Positions 1 through 7,971 are shown, counted from the first letter of the stretch. The stretch: 47,025 nt of DNA from CBDVBZ01 sp965372355 (GCA_965372355.1 CBDVBZ010000008.1:1-47025), one strand, 5' to 3'. The notes: generated from the letters alone by a model not told the origin. Made by a program: numbers and translations.

Positions 1-2
1 AA

Positions 3-425
3 AACGTCTTCGAGGCGCTTATCCGTGAGTTTCTGGAGCGTCACAGCCCCACTCGAAGGAAGGCGCGGCGTGACAAGAGGAAATCAGCGTCGAGGAGACC
101 GTGCAGCAGCGCGGCGGCACCAAAGACATCAGTCATGGCAGAGACATCGCGCGAGGCGAAGCCCAAACCCCGCTCGCGCCATATACCCGCAGCCGTGCGG
201 GATAAGGTGTACGCAAGAGACAACGGCAGATGCACCTATGTGGGCAAAACGGGCAAGCGCTGCGGCTCCACTCAGGCGCTCCAAATCGATCACGTTAAAC
301 CGTTTACCCGAGGCGGGGCCAACACGGCTTCAAACCTCAGACTTCTCTGCGCGAAGCACAATAGACTGGCCGCACAGCAGACATTCGGCGAGGAGTTCGT
401 GATGCGTTTCCGGCATCGCGAGTAG
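3..425 (+). CDS. HNH endonuclease, C-terminal part (truncated by window edge)
   Basis: The frame is open from the left edge with no stop before the ATG at 135, so the gene very probably starts outside the window and the internal ATG is not the true start. The edge part reads VFEALIREFLERHSPTRRKA, a charged helical linker. Then comes a standard HNH nuclease domain: RSRHIPAAVRDKVYARDNGRC, a second Cys in KRCGS, the IDHVKPFTRGG core (D-H catalytic pair) and a final NLRLLCAKHN segment carrying the last HNH residues. Such C-terminal HNH domains occur on larger proteins in many Gram-negative bacteria, often of unknown cellular role (DNA cleavage or mobile-element function). The N-terminal domain cannot be seen. 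It converges with the sensor gene on the other strand. Confidence 0.85.
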   Translation, partial: NVFEALIREFLERHSPTRRKARRDKRKSASRRPCSSAAAPKTSVMAETSREAKPKPRSRHIPAAVRDKVYARDNGRCTYVGKTGKRCGSTQALQIDHVKPFTRGGANTASNLRLLCAKHNRLAAQQTFGEEFVMRFRHRE

Positions 426-437
426 CCGAACGAAGAA

Positions 438-465
438 CGGCGACCGGCCAGATGACCGATCGCCG
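438..465. terminator. Inverted repeat between convergent genes
   Basis: CGGCGA (438-443) pairs with TCGCCG (460-465) between the HNH gene and the converging M56 gene. There is no clear T-run, so a terminator role is only a suggestion from position. Confidence 0.3.
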
Positions 466-500
466 CTAGTTCCCAGAGGCGCACACGCCAGGCGGTGATC

Positions 501-2069
501 CTAAGACTTTGTGTTTTGCACGAAGATCCGCTGCGCGCCGCCTTTCTTCAGCTGATTCAGAACCGATACGTACTGTTCGTATGTGGACTTCCGATCCGCA
601 TGGACCGACACGATCAATTTCGGGTTATCGGAAATGCGTCCCTCGACAACCTTGTCGAGGTCGCCGACGCGGACTTCCTGCTGGTCGAGCAGGAGGTTTC
701 CTGACGGATCGATGACGAGTTCTGCGATGTGTTTCGCGGGAATCTCCTTGATCCTCTTCTCTATATCCTTCGACGGCAGAACCAGAGGCATCGCTTTATG
801 CGAATGGCTCATATACGACACTTTGAGCAGATCGATGTTGCTGAGCGCTCTTTGCACATCGAAGACAGCGCCCATCGGAGTTTCCTCCTCGCAGACGATA
901 CGGATGACGACGTTGTCGCGGTCATCGCCAACCGTTTTCTTTATATGTTCCTTGAAGTAGTCAAATGACGTCTCCTTGCCATCGACCTCTATCTTCCCAG
1001 ACGGGACGATCCCGACGGTGATATATCGCATGCCATCTTCCTTGGACATCGCTACCTGCGCGCCGTCGCTGCGATCGCCCGGCCCGGAAGTGCCGACGTA
1101 ACCGGATAAGGGCACGACGAGGAGCGCCAGGCCGACGAGCATCAGCGCCGTTTTGACTCTCGAGAGCGAACTCATTTTGCCCTCCTTTATTTGATACTGG
1201 ATACGGTTCAACAACTCGTGTTTCCGCCGCAGAAGGGCGGATACTGAATCACCGGTGAGGGGTGACAGAATCGCCGATTCGGCGATGTTTGCCAGCTGCT
1301 GGGAATAGCGAAGGCGTGTACCGGAGCCCAGACCTGCTGCTGCATCGTCACACGCCATCTCCCGGTACTCGTTGACGCGACGGTTGAGATACCAAACCAG
1401 CGGGTGAAAAAAGTACAGCGACTGCGCGACGATCTGAACGATCTGAACGATGCCATCGCGCCGCCGGATATGGGCGACCTCGTGACGGATGATCATCCTT
1501 CGACACTCATCGCTCCACTGACTCCACACCGCAGGGACAAAGACCTTCGTGGGCAGCAAGCCGATCGTCAGCGGCATCGCGATTCGATCGGTTTCATAGA
1601 GTCCGATGCGCGTGTCGCCGACATGCTGTGGAGCCATTGTCTCGGTGATGTCGTTTGCGTCTCTGAGCGCCATGCGCAATCGCATCGTGGAGACGACGGT
1701 CCCAATAATGTAGGTAGCGGTAACCCCGAACCAGATGGCAAAGAGCAATCCCAGCCATTCGGGTCGTTCGGTGACGGATGTGAGCGTCTCGGGGCCCACG
1801 GCGTTCGTTACGGGCGCCGCGCCGGGAACGATCTGAGAGAGCGGAACGAGTATCGCATTTGTCGACTCGCTCAGGTGCACCGGCAAAAACGGGGGCAGAA
1901 GCAGCTTGACGACCCCGACCATACCGACAGCGTACCTCACGCGCGCCGACGTGTTTTTCAGCAGGTGAAGAACGACAAGCACGACGGCCAGAAAAACCGT
2001 GTTCTGGAGGACGATCGGCCCAAAATAGGCCGCCCAGGCGGCTCCGGCATCATTGAGTAGTCCGATCAC
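501..2069 (-). CDS. BlaR1/MecR1-like M56 metallopeptidase sensor with two ExbD-like C-terminal domains
   Basis: An integral membrane zinc peptidase of the M56 antirepressor family, expected to sense an envelope signal and inactivate the partner BlaI-type repressor. Visible: N-terminal membrane helices (about 18-38, 45-65 and 105-125), zinc motif HEVAH at 196-200, the downstream EYREMACDD segment (234-242) carrying the third ligand, and a last membrane helix at about 306-325. In BlaR1 the region after this helix is a penicillin-binding domain. Here it is replaced by two repeats that look like the periplasmic domain of ExbD/TolR: about 350-420 (ITVGIVPSGKIEVDGKE) and about 447-518 (AELVIDPSGNLLLDQQEV). 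The GTG start overlaps the blaI stop (GTGA), so translation is coupled. The M56 call is firm; the ExbD assignment is by motif only. Confidence 0.9.
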   Translation of the reverse strand: MIGLLNDAGAAWAAYFGPIVLQNTVFLAVVLVVLHLLKNTSARVRYAVGMVGVVKLLLPPFLPVHLSESTNAILVPLSQIVPGAAPVTNAVGPETLTSVTERPEWLGLLFAIWFGVTATYIIGTVVSTMRLRMALRDANDITETMAPQHVGDTRIGLYETDRIAMPLTIGLLPTKVFVPAVWSQWSDECRRMIIRHEVAHIRRRDGIVQIVQIVAQSLYFFHPLVWYLNRRVNEYREMACDDAAAGLGSGTRLRYSQQLANIAESAILSPLTGDSVSALLRRKHELLNRIQYQIKEGKMSSLSRVKTALMLVGLALLVVPLSGYVGTSGPGDRSDGAQVAMSKEDGMRYITVGIVPSGKIEVDGKETSFDYFKEHIKKTVGDDRDNVVIRIVCEEETPMGAVFDVQRALSNIDLLKVSYMSHSHKAMPLVLPSKDIEKRIKEIPAKHIAELVIDPSGNLLLDQQEVRVGDLDKVVEGRISDNPKLIVSVHADRKSTYEQYVSVLNQLKKGGAQRIFVQNTKS

Positions 2070-2461
2070 GATTGACCCCCTCTCAGCTCCTTCTCTTTCT
2101 TACGGAGTATTTTCTTGATTTGTTCGATTTCCACCATGCTCAGGTCATCCATCGAGAGAAGGGAATCGGCCAGTTCGGGTATGGATCCCCGGAAGACCCG
2201 GGTGAGCATCGAGGACATTTCGGTGTTGATCGCCTCGGTTCTGGTGCGGGTCGGCCGGTAGAAGTTGACGAGCCCCTTCTTCTTACGCCTGAGAAGCCCC
2301 TTCTTCTCGAGGGTGTTCATGACCGTCTGCACCGTTGTGTAGGCCTTTTCACCGTTCCCGAACGCGCGGTCGAGGACGTCCCGAACCGATGGAGAGCCTC
2401 CGAGCTCCCACACGGCCTCCATGATCTCCCATTCGGCGGGCGTCAGTTTGACGGATTTCAT
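2066..2461 (-). CDS. BlaI/MecI/CopY-family transcriptional repressor
   Basis: A winged-helix repressor of 131 residues, the usual size for the family. The family signature is clear: LTPAEWEIMEAVWELG at the N-terminus, then VRDVLDRAF, YTTVQTVMNTLEKKGLL as recognition helix and RRKKKGLVNFYRPT as wing. The C-terminal helix (about 85-128) would form the dimer interface and hold the site cleaved when the M56 sensor is activated. I chose the ATG at 2461, not upstream starts, because it has AGGAGG at good spacing and lies just below a promoter with a palindromic operator. It overlaps the M56 sensor gene by four bases. It probably represses its own operon and possibly other genes outside the window. 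Confidence 0.93.
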   Translation of the reverse strand: MKSVKLTPAEWEIMEAVWELGGSPSVRDVLDRAFGNGEKAYTTVQTVMNTLEKKGLLRRKKKGLVNFYRPTRTRTEAINTEMSSMLTRVFRGSIPELADSLLSMDDLSMVEIEQIKKILRKKEKELRGGQS

Positions 2462-2487
2462 CCGACCTCCTACGGTTAGCGTAGCGT

Positions 2488-2503
2488 TACTATATATATA
2501 GTA
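2488..2503. promoter_or_regulatory. Palindromic operator overlapping the -10 box
   Basis: TACTATATATATAGTA is a perfect 16-base palindrome that contains the -10 hexamer of the blaI promoter. BlaI/MecI/CopY operators are dyads built on TAC/GTA ends, so this is a likely autoregulatory site. The match to the family is inferred from memory. Confidence 0.65.
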
Positions 2504-2523
2504 GCAATGCGACGATGGGTCAA
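2495..2523 (-). promoter_or_regulatory. Promoter of the blaI-M56 operon
   Basis: On the minus strand TTGACC (2518-2523) is followed by a 17-base spacer and TATATA (2495-2500). This is a good sigma70-type promoter about 35-60 bases upstream of the blaI start. Confidence 0.75.
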
Positions 2524-2531
2524 GACAGAAA

Positions 2532-3065
2532 ATGGAGAACAATCCGCGCCGTGGTAGAATAAGCTGTCGTACCACGGGAGGAAGTCAAGAAACGAGCGGC
2601 ACATACAAGAAACGGCGGAGATGTCTCTCCGAGTCGTATCTCGTTGGACCCTTTGCGCCCGTAGATCCCGATGTGCCCGAGCTTCGGACGAGAACGGAAA
2701 TCGGTTTTTCCGATGTTGCGCTCGCGCTTGCTGCCGGCATCGCCGGATCGTTGGTATATACGACCGGTCTTCCGTCCGCGCCGATCGGAGTTATGGTCGC
2801 CGTCGCGCTTCTGCCACCGCTTGTGGCGGCCGGTCTGCTTGCCGGGGCGGGTTACCAGTCTCTGGCGATCGGTTCGTTTACTTTGGCGCTTACGAATGTG
2901 ACGTGTCTGAATCTTGCGGGCGTGGCGACTTTCTTGGCCCGCAGGGTAAGACTGAGAACGTGGTGGCAAGCGAAGAAGGCAAAGAAGGCGACTCGTATTG
3001 CGGTGACGTCGTGGTTCGTGATGTTGGCGATCCTCGCCCTGGTTATTTTGTTCTATCGTCCGTGA
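2532..3065 (+). CDS. DUF389-family membrane protein, C-terminal half only
   Basis: 177 residues. From about residue 50 the sequence matches the second half of DUF389 (TIGR00341-like) proteins: RTEIGFSDVALALAAGIAGSL, IGVMVAVALLPPLVAAGLL, LTNVTCLNLAGVATFLARRV, then a last membrane helix near the C-terminus. Full-length family members have several more N-terminal helices. Here the first 50 residues are basic and unlike the family, and the blaI promoter lies directly upstream, so there is no room for the missing half. It is probably a truncated remnant, or a minimal half-protein using the ATG at 2532, which has no clear ribosome binding site. Function of the family is unknown. Confidence 0.6.
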   Translation: MENNPRRGRISCRTTGGSQETSGTYKKRRRCLSESYLVGPFAPVDPDVPELRTRTEIGFSDVALALAAGIAGSLVYTTGLPSAPIGVMVAVALLPPLVAAGLLAGAGYQSLAIGSFTLALTNVTCLNLAGVATFLARRVRLRTWWQAKKAKKATRIAVTSWFVMLAILALVILFYRP

Positions 3066-3116
3066 CCGAGCGAGCCACATTGCGGTGAGCCGATAGCGAC
3101 GTGTACAATGTTCCGC

Positions 3117-4241
3117 TTAGAAGGCCGCCGTCACACGAAGACCGTAGATAAAGCCGTCGTGATTTTCCCCCACTTTAAGGGCGTCGTTCATATACTGTAG
3201 ATCCCCGGTAATTGACAGGGTTTCGCTCAGGGCAAGGCGGACATAACTCTCGAAGACGTGGGTGCTCTTGAGATCCAGGTTGCCACCCCGGAGGTAGCCG
3301 TACCCGATGCCGAGTTCATCCATCCCACGTCCCCAAGGTCTGCCGTTTATGTTGATCCCCCCGGAATAGATATCTCGATAGTTGACTGCCGCGTCGTCAT
3401 CCTGCCATCCGAATCGGGTCCACGCTCCCAGGATACCGCCGAGCTGCTGGTCGAACGAGAAGAGCAGGAGTCTCCGAGCCGTGAGTCTGTTCCCGCTAGG
3501 GTTCAGGAATGTGGCATCGGAGCCCTCGACAATGATGCGGTAGTTGCCTTCACCGATGCGCGCATCGAGATGGTATCCAAGCTGTGCTCCGAAGAATTGA
3601 AACGTGTTGCCCTCTTCGTTCTCGCCGACCTCCATGGCCACGGCACTCAGGGACATCCGGTCGATCTGCCACTCCAGCGCGCCGCCAATATCGTAAGAGG
3701 GAGCAAAAGAGTTGGGACCACTGACCAGCGCTTCGTTCATAAACTGGGTGTACTCGTCGTTGGCATAGACGTTCTGGTCCAGGTAGTCGGTCGCGTCGAT
3801 GATGCCTCCGGTCAACCCCAGCTCGTATTCTGCCTTGAACTCGAACGTGTGCTTGTACCATACGGTGAGCACGTGGTCCCGTTGGCGGCCGTTGATGTTC
3901 GTGACATCGTCTTCCTGGTCGGCGGCCCACGACGCCAGGTGAAAGCTGGTGATGTCGTTCAAGCCGTTGCCGGCATTGAACCCAAACTTCACGAAGAACT
4001 CGTTGCTCTCCGACGGCAAAAAGCCCAACTCCAACTGAAAGGGCCCGGAACCTCCACGCAGATCCCGTTTGTTCGCAGGGCCGGCGGTGTTTTCGCGTTG
4101 GGAAACGCCGGCCAGTATGCCGCTGACAAATACCCTGTCGCCGATTTCCGCGGCTCGGACATCGTTTCCAACACCGACGTTCTGCGTCGCGAGAAAGGTG
4201 AACAAAAGCACTGAAAGCGGTCTGCCAGTGCAATGGTTCAT
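3117..4241 (-). CDS. OprB-type carbohydrate-selective porin family protein
   Basis: 374 residues with a signal peptide (hydrophobic stretch about 10-20, likely cleavage near VRAAEIG, about residue 32). The rest alternates as in a beta barrel and ends in a terminal Phe, as outer membrane barrel proteins do. Family-like features are FQLELGFLPSESNEFFVKFGF near the N-terminus, repeated aromatic-flanked strands, and the closing ESYVRLALSETLSITGDLQYM segment typical of OprB-like porins. Its ATG overlaps the stop of the preceding small Cys-rich gene (ATGA), so it is the last gene of the dtxR-feoB operon and translationally coupled. That context suggests a role in passage of a metal or metal complex rather than sugar; the substrate is inference. 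Confidence 0.78.
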   Translation of the reverse strand: MNHCTGRPLSVLLFTFLATQNVGVGNDVRAAEIGDRVFVSGILAGVSQRENTAGPANKRDLRGGSGPFQLELGFLPSESNEFFVKFGFNAGNGLNDITSFHLASWAADQEDDVTNINGRQRDHVLTVWYKHTFEFKAEYELGLTGGIIDATDYLDQNVYANDEYTQFMNEALVSGPNSFAPSYDIGGALEWQIDRMSLSAVAMEVGENEEGNTFQFFGAQLGYHLDARIGEGNYRIIVEGSDATFLNPSGNRLTARRLLLFSFDQQLGGILGAWTRFGWQDDDAAVNYRDIYSGGININGRPWGRGMDELGIGYGYLRGGNLDLKSTHVFESYVRLALSETLSITGDLQYMNDALKVGENHDGFIYGLRVTAAF

Positions 4242-4480
4242 TTCCCGTCTTTTCTCTGCTTTGTCAATAGTGCCTTTCCGGCATCATTGAACTCGGCGCA
4301 TGACGAGCAGTTTTTGCTGTTGCGTTCCGATTCGCCCTCGGTGCACCCGAGACAGCCGGCGGAGCAGTCAGGAGCGACGCGACCGCCAGATGCCCGGGCG
4401 CCTCGAATAAATCGGTGCACCCGAAACGCCAACCACACGCTCACGGCGCCTACTATGACCAACACAATAAGAGACTCCAT
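4238..4480 (-). CDS. FeoB-associated Cys-rich single-span membrane protein
   Basis: 80 residues: one N-terminal membrane helix (MESLIVLVIVGAVSVWLAF) and a short basic, Cys-containing tail with C-x3-C-x2-C (DCSAGCLGC) and CSSC motifs. This matches the small FeoB-associated Cys-rich membrane proteins that follow feoB in many genomes; a metal or redox role at the FeoB exit is assumed, not proven. I chose the ATG at 4480, with GAGGTG upstream that overlaps the feoB stop. The longer frame back to 4534 would overlap feoB and has no ribosome binding site. The stop overlaps the porin start. Confidence 0.8.
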   Translation of the reverse strand: MESLIVLVIVGAVSVWLAFRVHRFIRGARASGGRVAPDCSAGCLGCTEGESERNSKNCSSCAEFNDAGKALLTKQRKDGK

Positions 4481-4490
4481 CACATGCACC

Positions 4491-6689
4491 TCACGCGATG
4501 ATCCTTCCGATCTGATAGACTGCCAGGGAAACAATGTAGGCGAGCACCGTCAACCCGCCAAACTGCAACCACGCCCATTTCCAGCTTCCCGATTCGCGGC
4601 GCGTGACAGCCAGGGTAGCCAGACACGGCGTCGCGATCAGTAGGAAAAGCATCAGCGAGACGCCAACCAACGGGGAATATTCGCGGCGTAACGTCTCCTG
4701 CAGACTTTCCGACCGCTCGTCTGTCTCGCCCAGCGAATACACAATTCCCATTTGCGCGACAAAAACCTCTTTTGCCGCAAATGCGCCGATCATCGCCGTG
4801 CCGAGTTTCCAGTCAAACCCTAGCGGGTGGATGACAGGTTCGATGAATGTACCCAGTCGACCGGCGATCGAGTGTCTGAGTTCCTCGGCGACACGCCGGT
4901 GTTCGATTTCGGTGGGGGTCAGTACCGCAACACCCGTCGGCGCCGCACGGCGCGCCTCGGCGAGCGCCTGCGCCTGATCTTCGTCCTTCACACCCGCGCC
5001 AAATTCGATGACCTCCACGGCGCCGCTCGCAACGGCGCGGTCCACGGCGGAGCTTTCCAGCTTGGGGTAGGCCGTGATGAACCACATGACGATCGAGATA
5101 CCAAGAATGATCGTGCCTGCCTTGCGCACGTAGATCCGCGATCGATCGATCATTTTGCGAACGACACCCCGAAAAGTCGGGATGCGGTAAGGTGGAAGCT
5201 CCATGACGAAGGGTGCTTCCTCGCCCTTGAGCAGCGTGCGCCGGAGAAGCATGGCAAACGAGAGGGCAAGGACAATCCCCACAAGATAGATCAACCACAG
5301 CATGGGTGCGCGTAGGTGGGGGGCAAAAAACGCCGGAATAAGCAGCATCCAGATCGGAACCCTCGCGCCGCACGACATGAGCGGCAACACCAGCATCGTT
5401 GCGAGGCGATCGCGCTCGTTCTCGAGCGTCCGTGTAGCCATGATACCGGGGACCGAACAGCCAAAACCGGTCATGAGGGGAATAAAGCTCCGGCCGTGAA
5501 GGCCGAGGCGGTGCATGAGTTTGTCGGCGAGGAAGGCGGCACGCGCCATGTAACCGGTGTCTTCTAGAAAGGCAAGCCCCAGAAAGAGCAGGATGATATT
5601 GGGCAGAAAAATGAGCACGCCACCTACGCCGGCGATGATGCCGTCGACGAGGAGAGACCGAAGCGGCGAAGAAACACCCACGGGCCACAGACCCCCGATC
5701 CAGTCGCCAAGGACGGCGAAACCGCTTTCGATCCAACCCATCGGGACTTCGCCCACCCTGAACGTGAGCCAGAATATGGCGTACATCACGGCGAAAAATA
5801 TCGGGACGCCGAGCACTCGGTTTGCGAGGATGCGGTCGACCATATCCGAGACTTCACGGGCGTTGGGGCGTGGCACCTGCGTCGTAACGTGGGTAAGCAG
5901 CCCATTGACGAAGCCGTAGTGGCACTCCGAGATATAGAGGCTGATGTCGATTCCCATCTCCGACTCGATGCGCTCGCGCTCGCGCTCGGCGATATCAATC
6001 GCATCCCGGCCCGCCTCGCCCAGCGCATCGACGTGTGTGAGGTAGGTCGGGTCGCCGATGAGTAGCTTGCTCGCAACCCATGTGAGAGACTTCTCCGGGA
6101 ACCCCGACTCCGGTAGAGCCTCGCGAATCCGGGCGAGGGCTCCATCGAGTCGGTCGCCGAGTCTAAGGCGGTTTTCGTGCGCGGGCTGGTCGATCGCATG
6201 CAGGATGGCCGCCTTGAGCTCGTCGACGCCCTCCTTTTTGTGCGCGACCGTTTCGACCACCGGCAGTCCGAGCAGCGTGCTGAGCCGCTCGACATCCAAC
6301 CGCTGGCCGGCGCTCCGGGCTTCATCGGCCATGTTGAGACAGAGAACAGTGTTTGCTCCGGTCTGCATGATCTGCGTAAACAGAAGCAGGCTGCGCTTGA
6401 GCGTCGTTGAGTCAACGACGACGACGACGACGTTTCCGTTTCCGTTCAGGAGTTCCCTCTGGGCAATGCGCTCTTCGGGCGAATAAGAGGTCAGGCTGTA
6501 GGTCCCGGGTAGATCCGTGACGCTGAACACCTGTCCGTTGATTCGTGATTCACCCTGACGTTTCTCCACGGTAACGCCGGGGTAGTTGCCCACGCGATGC
6601 CACGCTCCTGTCAAAGCGTTGAAAATCGATGTCTTACCAGAGTTGGGGTTGCCTGCAAGCAGGACGCGGGCTTTTTTTGTCGCCGTCAT
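4491..6689 (-). CDS. feoB: Ferrous iron transporter FeoB
   Basis: 732 residues, close to the usual length. An N-terminal GTPase domain shows the G1 P-loop GNPNSGKT (13-20), the GNYPGVTVEK switch (34-43), G3 DLPG (59-62) and G4 NMAD (119-122). The membrane domain starts at about 290 and contains the highly conserved GFGCSVPGIMATRTLENERDR and LPLMSCGARVPIW segments, then the second gate repeat (FGAFAAKEVFVAQMG). It drives Fe(II) uptake across the inner membrane. It lies 66 bases below the DtxR-FeoA fusion and directly before the Cys-rich protein. No separate feoA is seen; the fused domain upstream may supply it. Confidence 0.96.
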   Translation of the reverse strand: MTATKKARVLLAGNPNSGKTSIFNALTGAWHRVGNYPGVTVEKRQGESRINGQVFSVTDLPGTYSLTSYSPEERIAQRELLNGNGNVVVVVVDSTTLKRSLLLFTQIMQTGANTVLCLNMADEARSAGQRLDVERLSTLLGLPVVETVAHKKEGVDELKAAILHAIDQPAHENRLRLGDRLDGALARIREALPESGFPEKSLTWVASKLLIGDPTYLTHVDALGEAGRDAIDIAERERERIESEMGIDISLYISECHYGFVNGLLTHVTTQVPRPNAREVSDMVDRILANRVLGVPIFFAVMYAIFWLTFRVGEVPMGWIESGFAVLGDWIGGLWPVGVSSPLRSLLVDGIIAGVGGVLIFLPNIILLFLGLAFLEDTGYMARAAFLADKLMHRLGLHGRSFIPLMTGFGCSVPGIMATRTLENERDRLATMLVLPLMSCGARVPIWMLLIPAFFAPHLRAPMLWLIYLVGIVLALSFAMLLRRTLLKGEEAPFVMELPPYRIPTFRGVVRKMIDRSRIYVRKAGTIILGISIVMWFITAYPKLESSAVDRAVASGAVEVIEFGAGVKDEDQAQALAEARRAAPTGVAVLTPTEIEHRRVAEELRHSIAGRLGTFIEPVIHPLGFDWKLGTAMIGAFAAKEVFVAQMGIVYSLGETDERSESLQETLRREYSPLVGVSLMLFLLIATPCLATLAVTRRESGSWKWAWLQFGGLTVLAYIVSLAVYQIGRIIA

Positions 6690-6755
6690 CGATTACCACT
6701 CTCTCGTGCAAAAACTGGCATACATGACTATTCAGGAAGAAAAGGGAAACCGGGG

Positions 6756-7484
6756 CTAGTCATCCGCATCGACCGCGATGGCTTCGGCCTCCGCGCGTCG
6801 AAGCGAGAGCTGGAAGCCCTGCAATCTGATCCACATCGGGTCACCGGCCGGTGCGACTCGCTCGACGTCGATCGGGACGCCCGGGAGGATGCCCATGTCA
6901 AGAAGCCTCTGACGGATGGCACCCGATCCATCCACGTGCGTAATGGTCCCGCCCTCACCGGGGGAGAGGTCCGACACCCGACGCACTGCTTTCGCCGTTT
7001 GAGCCCAGCCCGTCCGGCACTGGCACGTGCCGTCGGCGCCATCCTCGCTGCCGTGGGAGCACTGGTGGAATACTTCCAGGATGTTCTTCCCGTCCGGACA
7101 CGAATCGACGAATTCGAAAAACCGCACCAACCGGTCCATCGCCTTCGGCGTCAGGTTATGCTCCATCGCGCAGGCGTTCTTCTCGGTTTCCGCAGGGGAG
7201 AGTTGGAGTACCTCCTCGAACAACCGGGTCAGCATTTGGTGCCGGGCATAGACCCGCTGGGCTTCCCGCACGCCCTTCGGCGTAAGATCGATGTAGTCCC
7301 GCTGGACGTAGCGGATCAGCCCCAGGGCCGACAGGCGCTTCATCGCGGGGGAGACCGAGCCAGCCTGCACGCCCCGCGCTTGGGCGATGTTTTTGACCCG
7401 TGCGAGCTTCTTGTCGCGTACCAACTCGTAAATCGTTTCCAGATAATCCTCTAACGAGGCTGTGAGCTGCACTGCTTGTGCCAC
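6756..7484 (-). CDS. DtxR/MntR-family metal-dependent repressor fused to FeoA domain
   Basis: 242 residues. The N-terminal winged helix (LTASLEDYLETIYELV, GVQAGSVSPAMKRLSALGLI, DYIDLTPKG) and the metal-binding dimer domain (RHQMLTRLFEEVL, ACAMEHNLTPKAMDRLV) are typical of iron/manganese-dependent DtxR/MntR repressors. A linker with CPDGKN and a Cys pair follows. The last 75 residues are a FeoA/SH3 domain (RQRLLDMGILPGVPIDVERVAP, then PMWIRLQGFQLSLRRAEAEAI). I chose the GTG at 7484 because AAGGAG sits seven bases upstream; the ATG at 7523 has no ribosome binding site and lies in the promoter region. It probably controls the feo operon in response to Fe(II) or Mn(II). Confidence 0.9.
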   Translation of the reverse strand: MAQAVQLTASLEDYLETIYELVRDKKLARVKNIAQARGVQAGSVSPAMKRLSALGLIRYVQRDYIDLTPKGVREAQRVYARHQMLTRLFEEVLQLSPAETEKNACAMEHNLTPKAMDRLVRFFEFVDSCPDGKNILEVFHQCSHGSEDGADGTCQCRTGWAQTAKAVRRVSDLSPGEGGTITHVDGSGAIRQRLLDMGILPGVPIDVERVAPAGDPMWIRLQGFQLSLRRAEAEAIAVDADD

Positions 7485-7503
7485 GATGACGCTCCTTTGT
7501 TTG

Positions 7504-7517
7504 TTAGAGGACACTAA
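7504..7517. promoter_or_regulatory. Candidate DtxR-type operator
   Basis: TTAG-N6-CTAA, an imperfect dyad 20 bases upstream of the dtxR-feoA start. DtxR-like boxes have TTAG/CTAA ends, so autoregulation by metal is likely; assignment is from motif memory. Confidence 0.5.
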
Positions 7518-7533
7518 TAGCATGAGTTGTGCC

Positions 7534-7555
7534 TGTCAAGTGAAACAATTCACTT
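7534..7555. promoter_or_regulatory. -35 box and adjacent inverted repeat upstream of dtxR-feoA
   Basis: On the minus strand a perfect TTGACA (7534-7539) lies at -35 distance from a weak -10 (TAGTGT) that overlaps the TTAG-N6-CTAA dyad. Overlapping its upstream side is a perfect 7-base inverted repeat with a 4-base centre (AAGTGAA-ACAA-TTCACTT, 7538-7555), a possible site for a second regulator. Confidence 0.45.
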
Positions 7556-7906
7556 AGCCTGGAAAAAGGTTCTGATGGGCCAATGGGGAGGTGAGCGGAA
7601 TGATGCGTGGGTGGAACAAGAACAAGACCCGGCGCGAATGTTGGTCGGCCCCCTTTTGCATTCGGGACGAGAGGTGCTAGTGCTGGAATCCGGGATCCGA
7701 TCCGGGTCCTTTGACGGCCGGACTCCTCGGTATTTCAATGAGTTGGCGCGTATTACCGGTGATGGCGCCTCAGTTTCGGCTTCCAACAGCGGTCTCGCTA
7801 GTGGTATCTTGAGGCGCACGGTATACGCGCTGCGACAGTGCGGCGCCAGCCGTGCGCCTCGAACCGGTCTCTCGTGCTTGAAACGCGCAAAGCAGACAGG
7901 TCGATG

Positions 7907-7935
7907 AGGCGCCCTTCCAGGACAGTCGGGCGCCT
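7907..7935 (+). terminator. GC-rich hairpin followed by TTT
   Basis: AGGCGCCC (7907-7914) pairs perfectly with GGGCGCCT (7928-7935) around a 13-base loop and is followed by TTT. It could be a terminator or attenuator in the leader of the acyl-CoA dehydrogenase operon. The loop carries the shared motif. Confidence 0.45.
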
Positions 7936-7971
7936 TTCCGACGCAGCCCCCCCTAGGACAGGCTCGATCGG
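7911..7971 (+). repeat. Leader motif pair A (shared with the megasynthase leader)
   Basis: GCCCTTCCAGGACAG at 7911-7925, then a diverged copy at 7951-7971 with CCCTAGGACAG followed by GCTCGATCGG. The first copy is identical over 15 bases to 9828-9842; the second shares the GCTCxATCGG tail with 9877-9886. A GTCGG/CCGAC hairpin lies between the copies. Confidence 0.5.

Noticed and set aside
7527..7907. 126-residue plus-strand frame before the acyl-CoA dehydrogenase
   Set aside because: Starts inside the dtxR promoter region, no ribosome binding site, no family resemblance.
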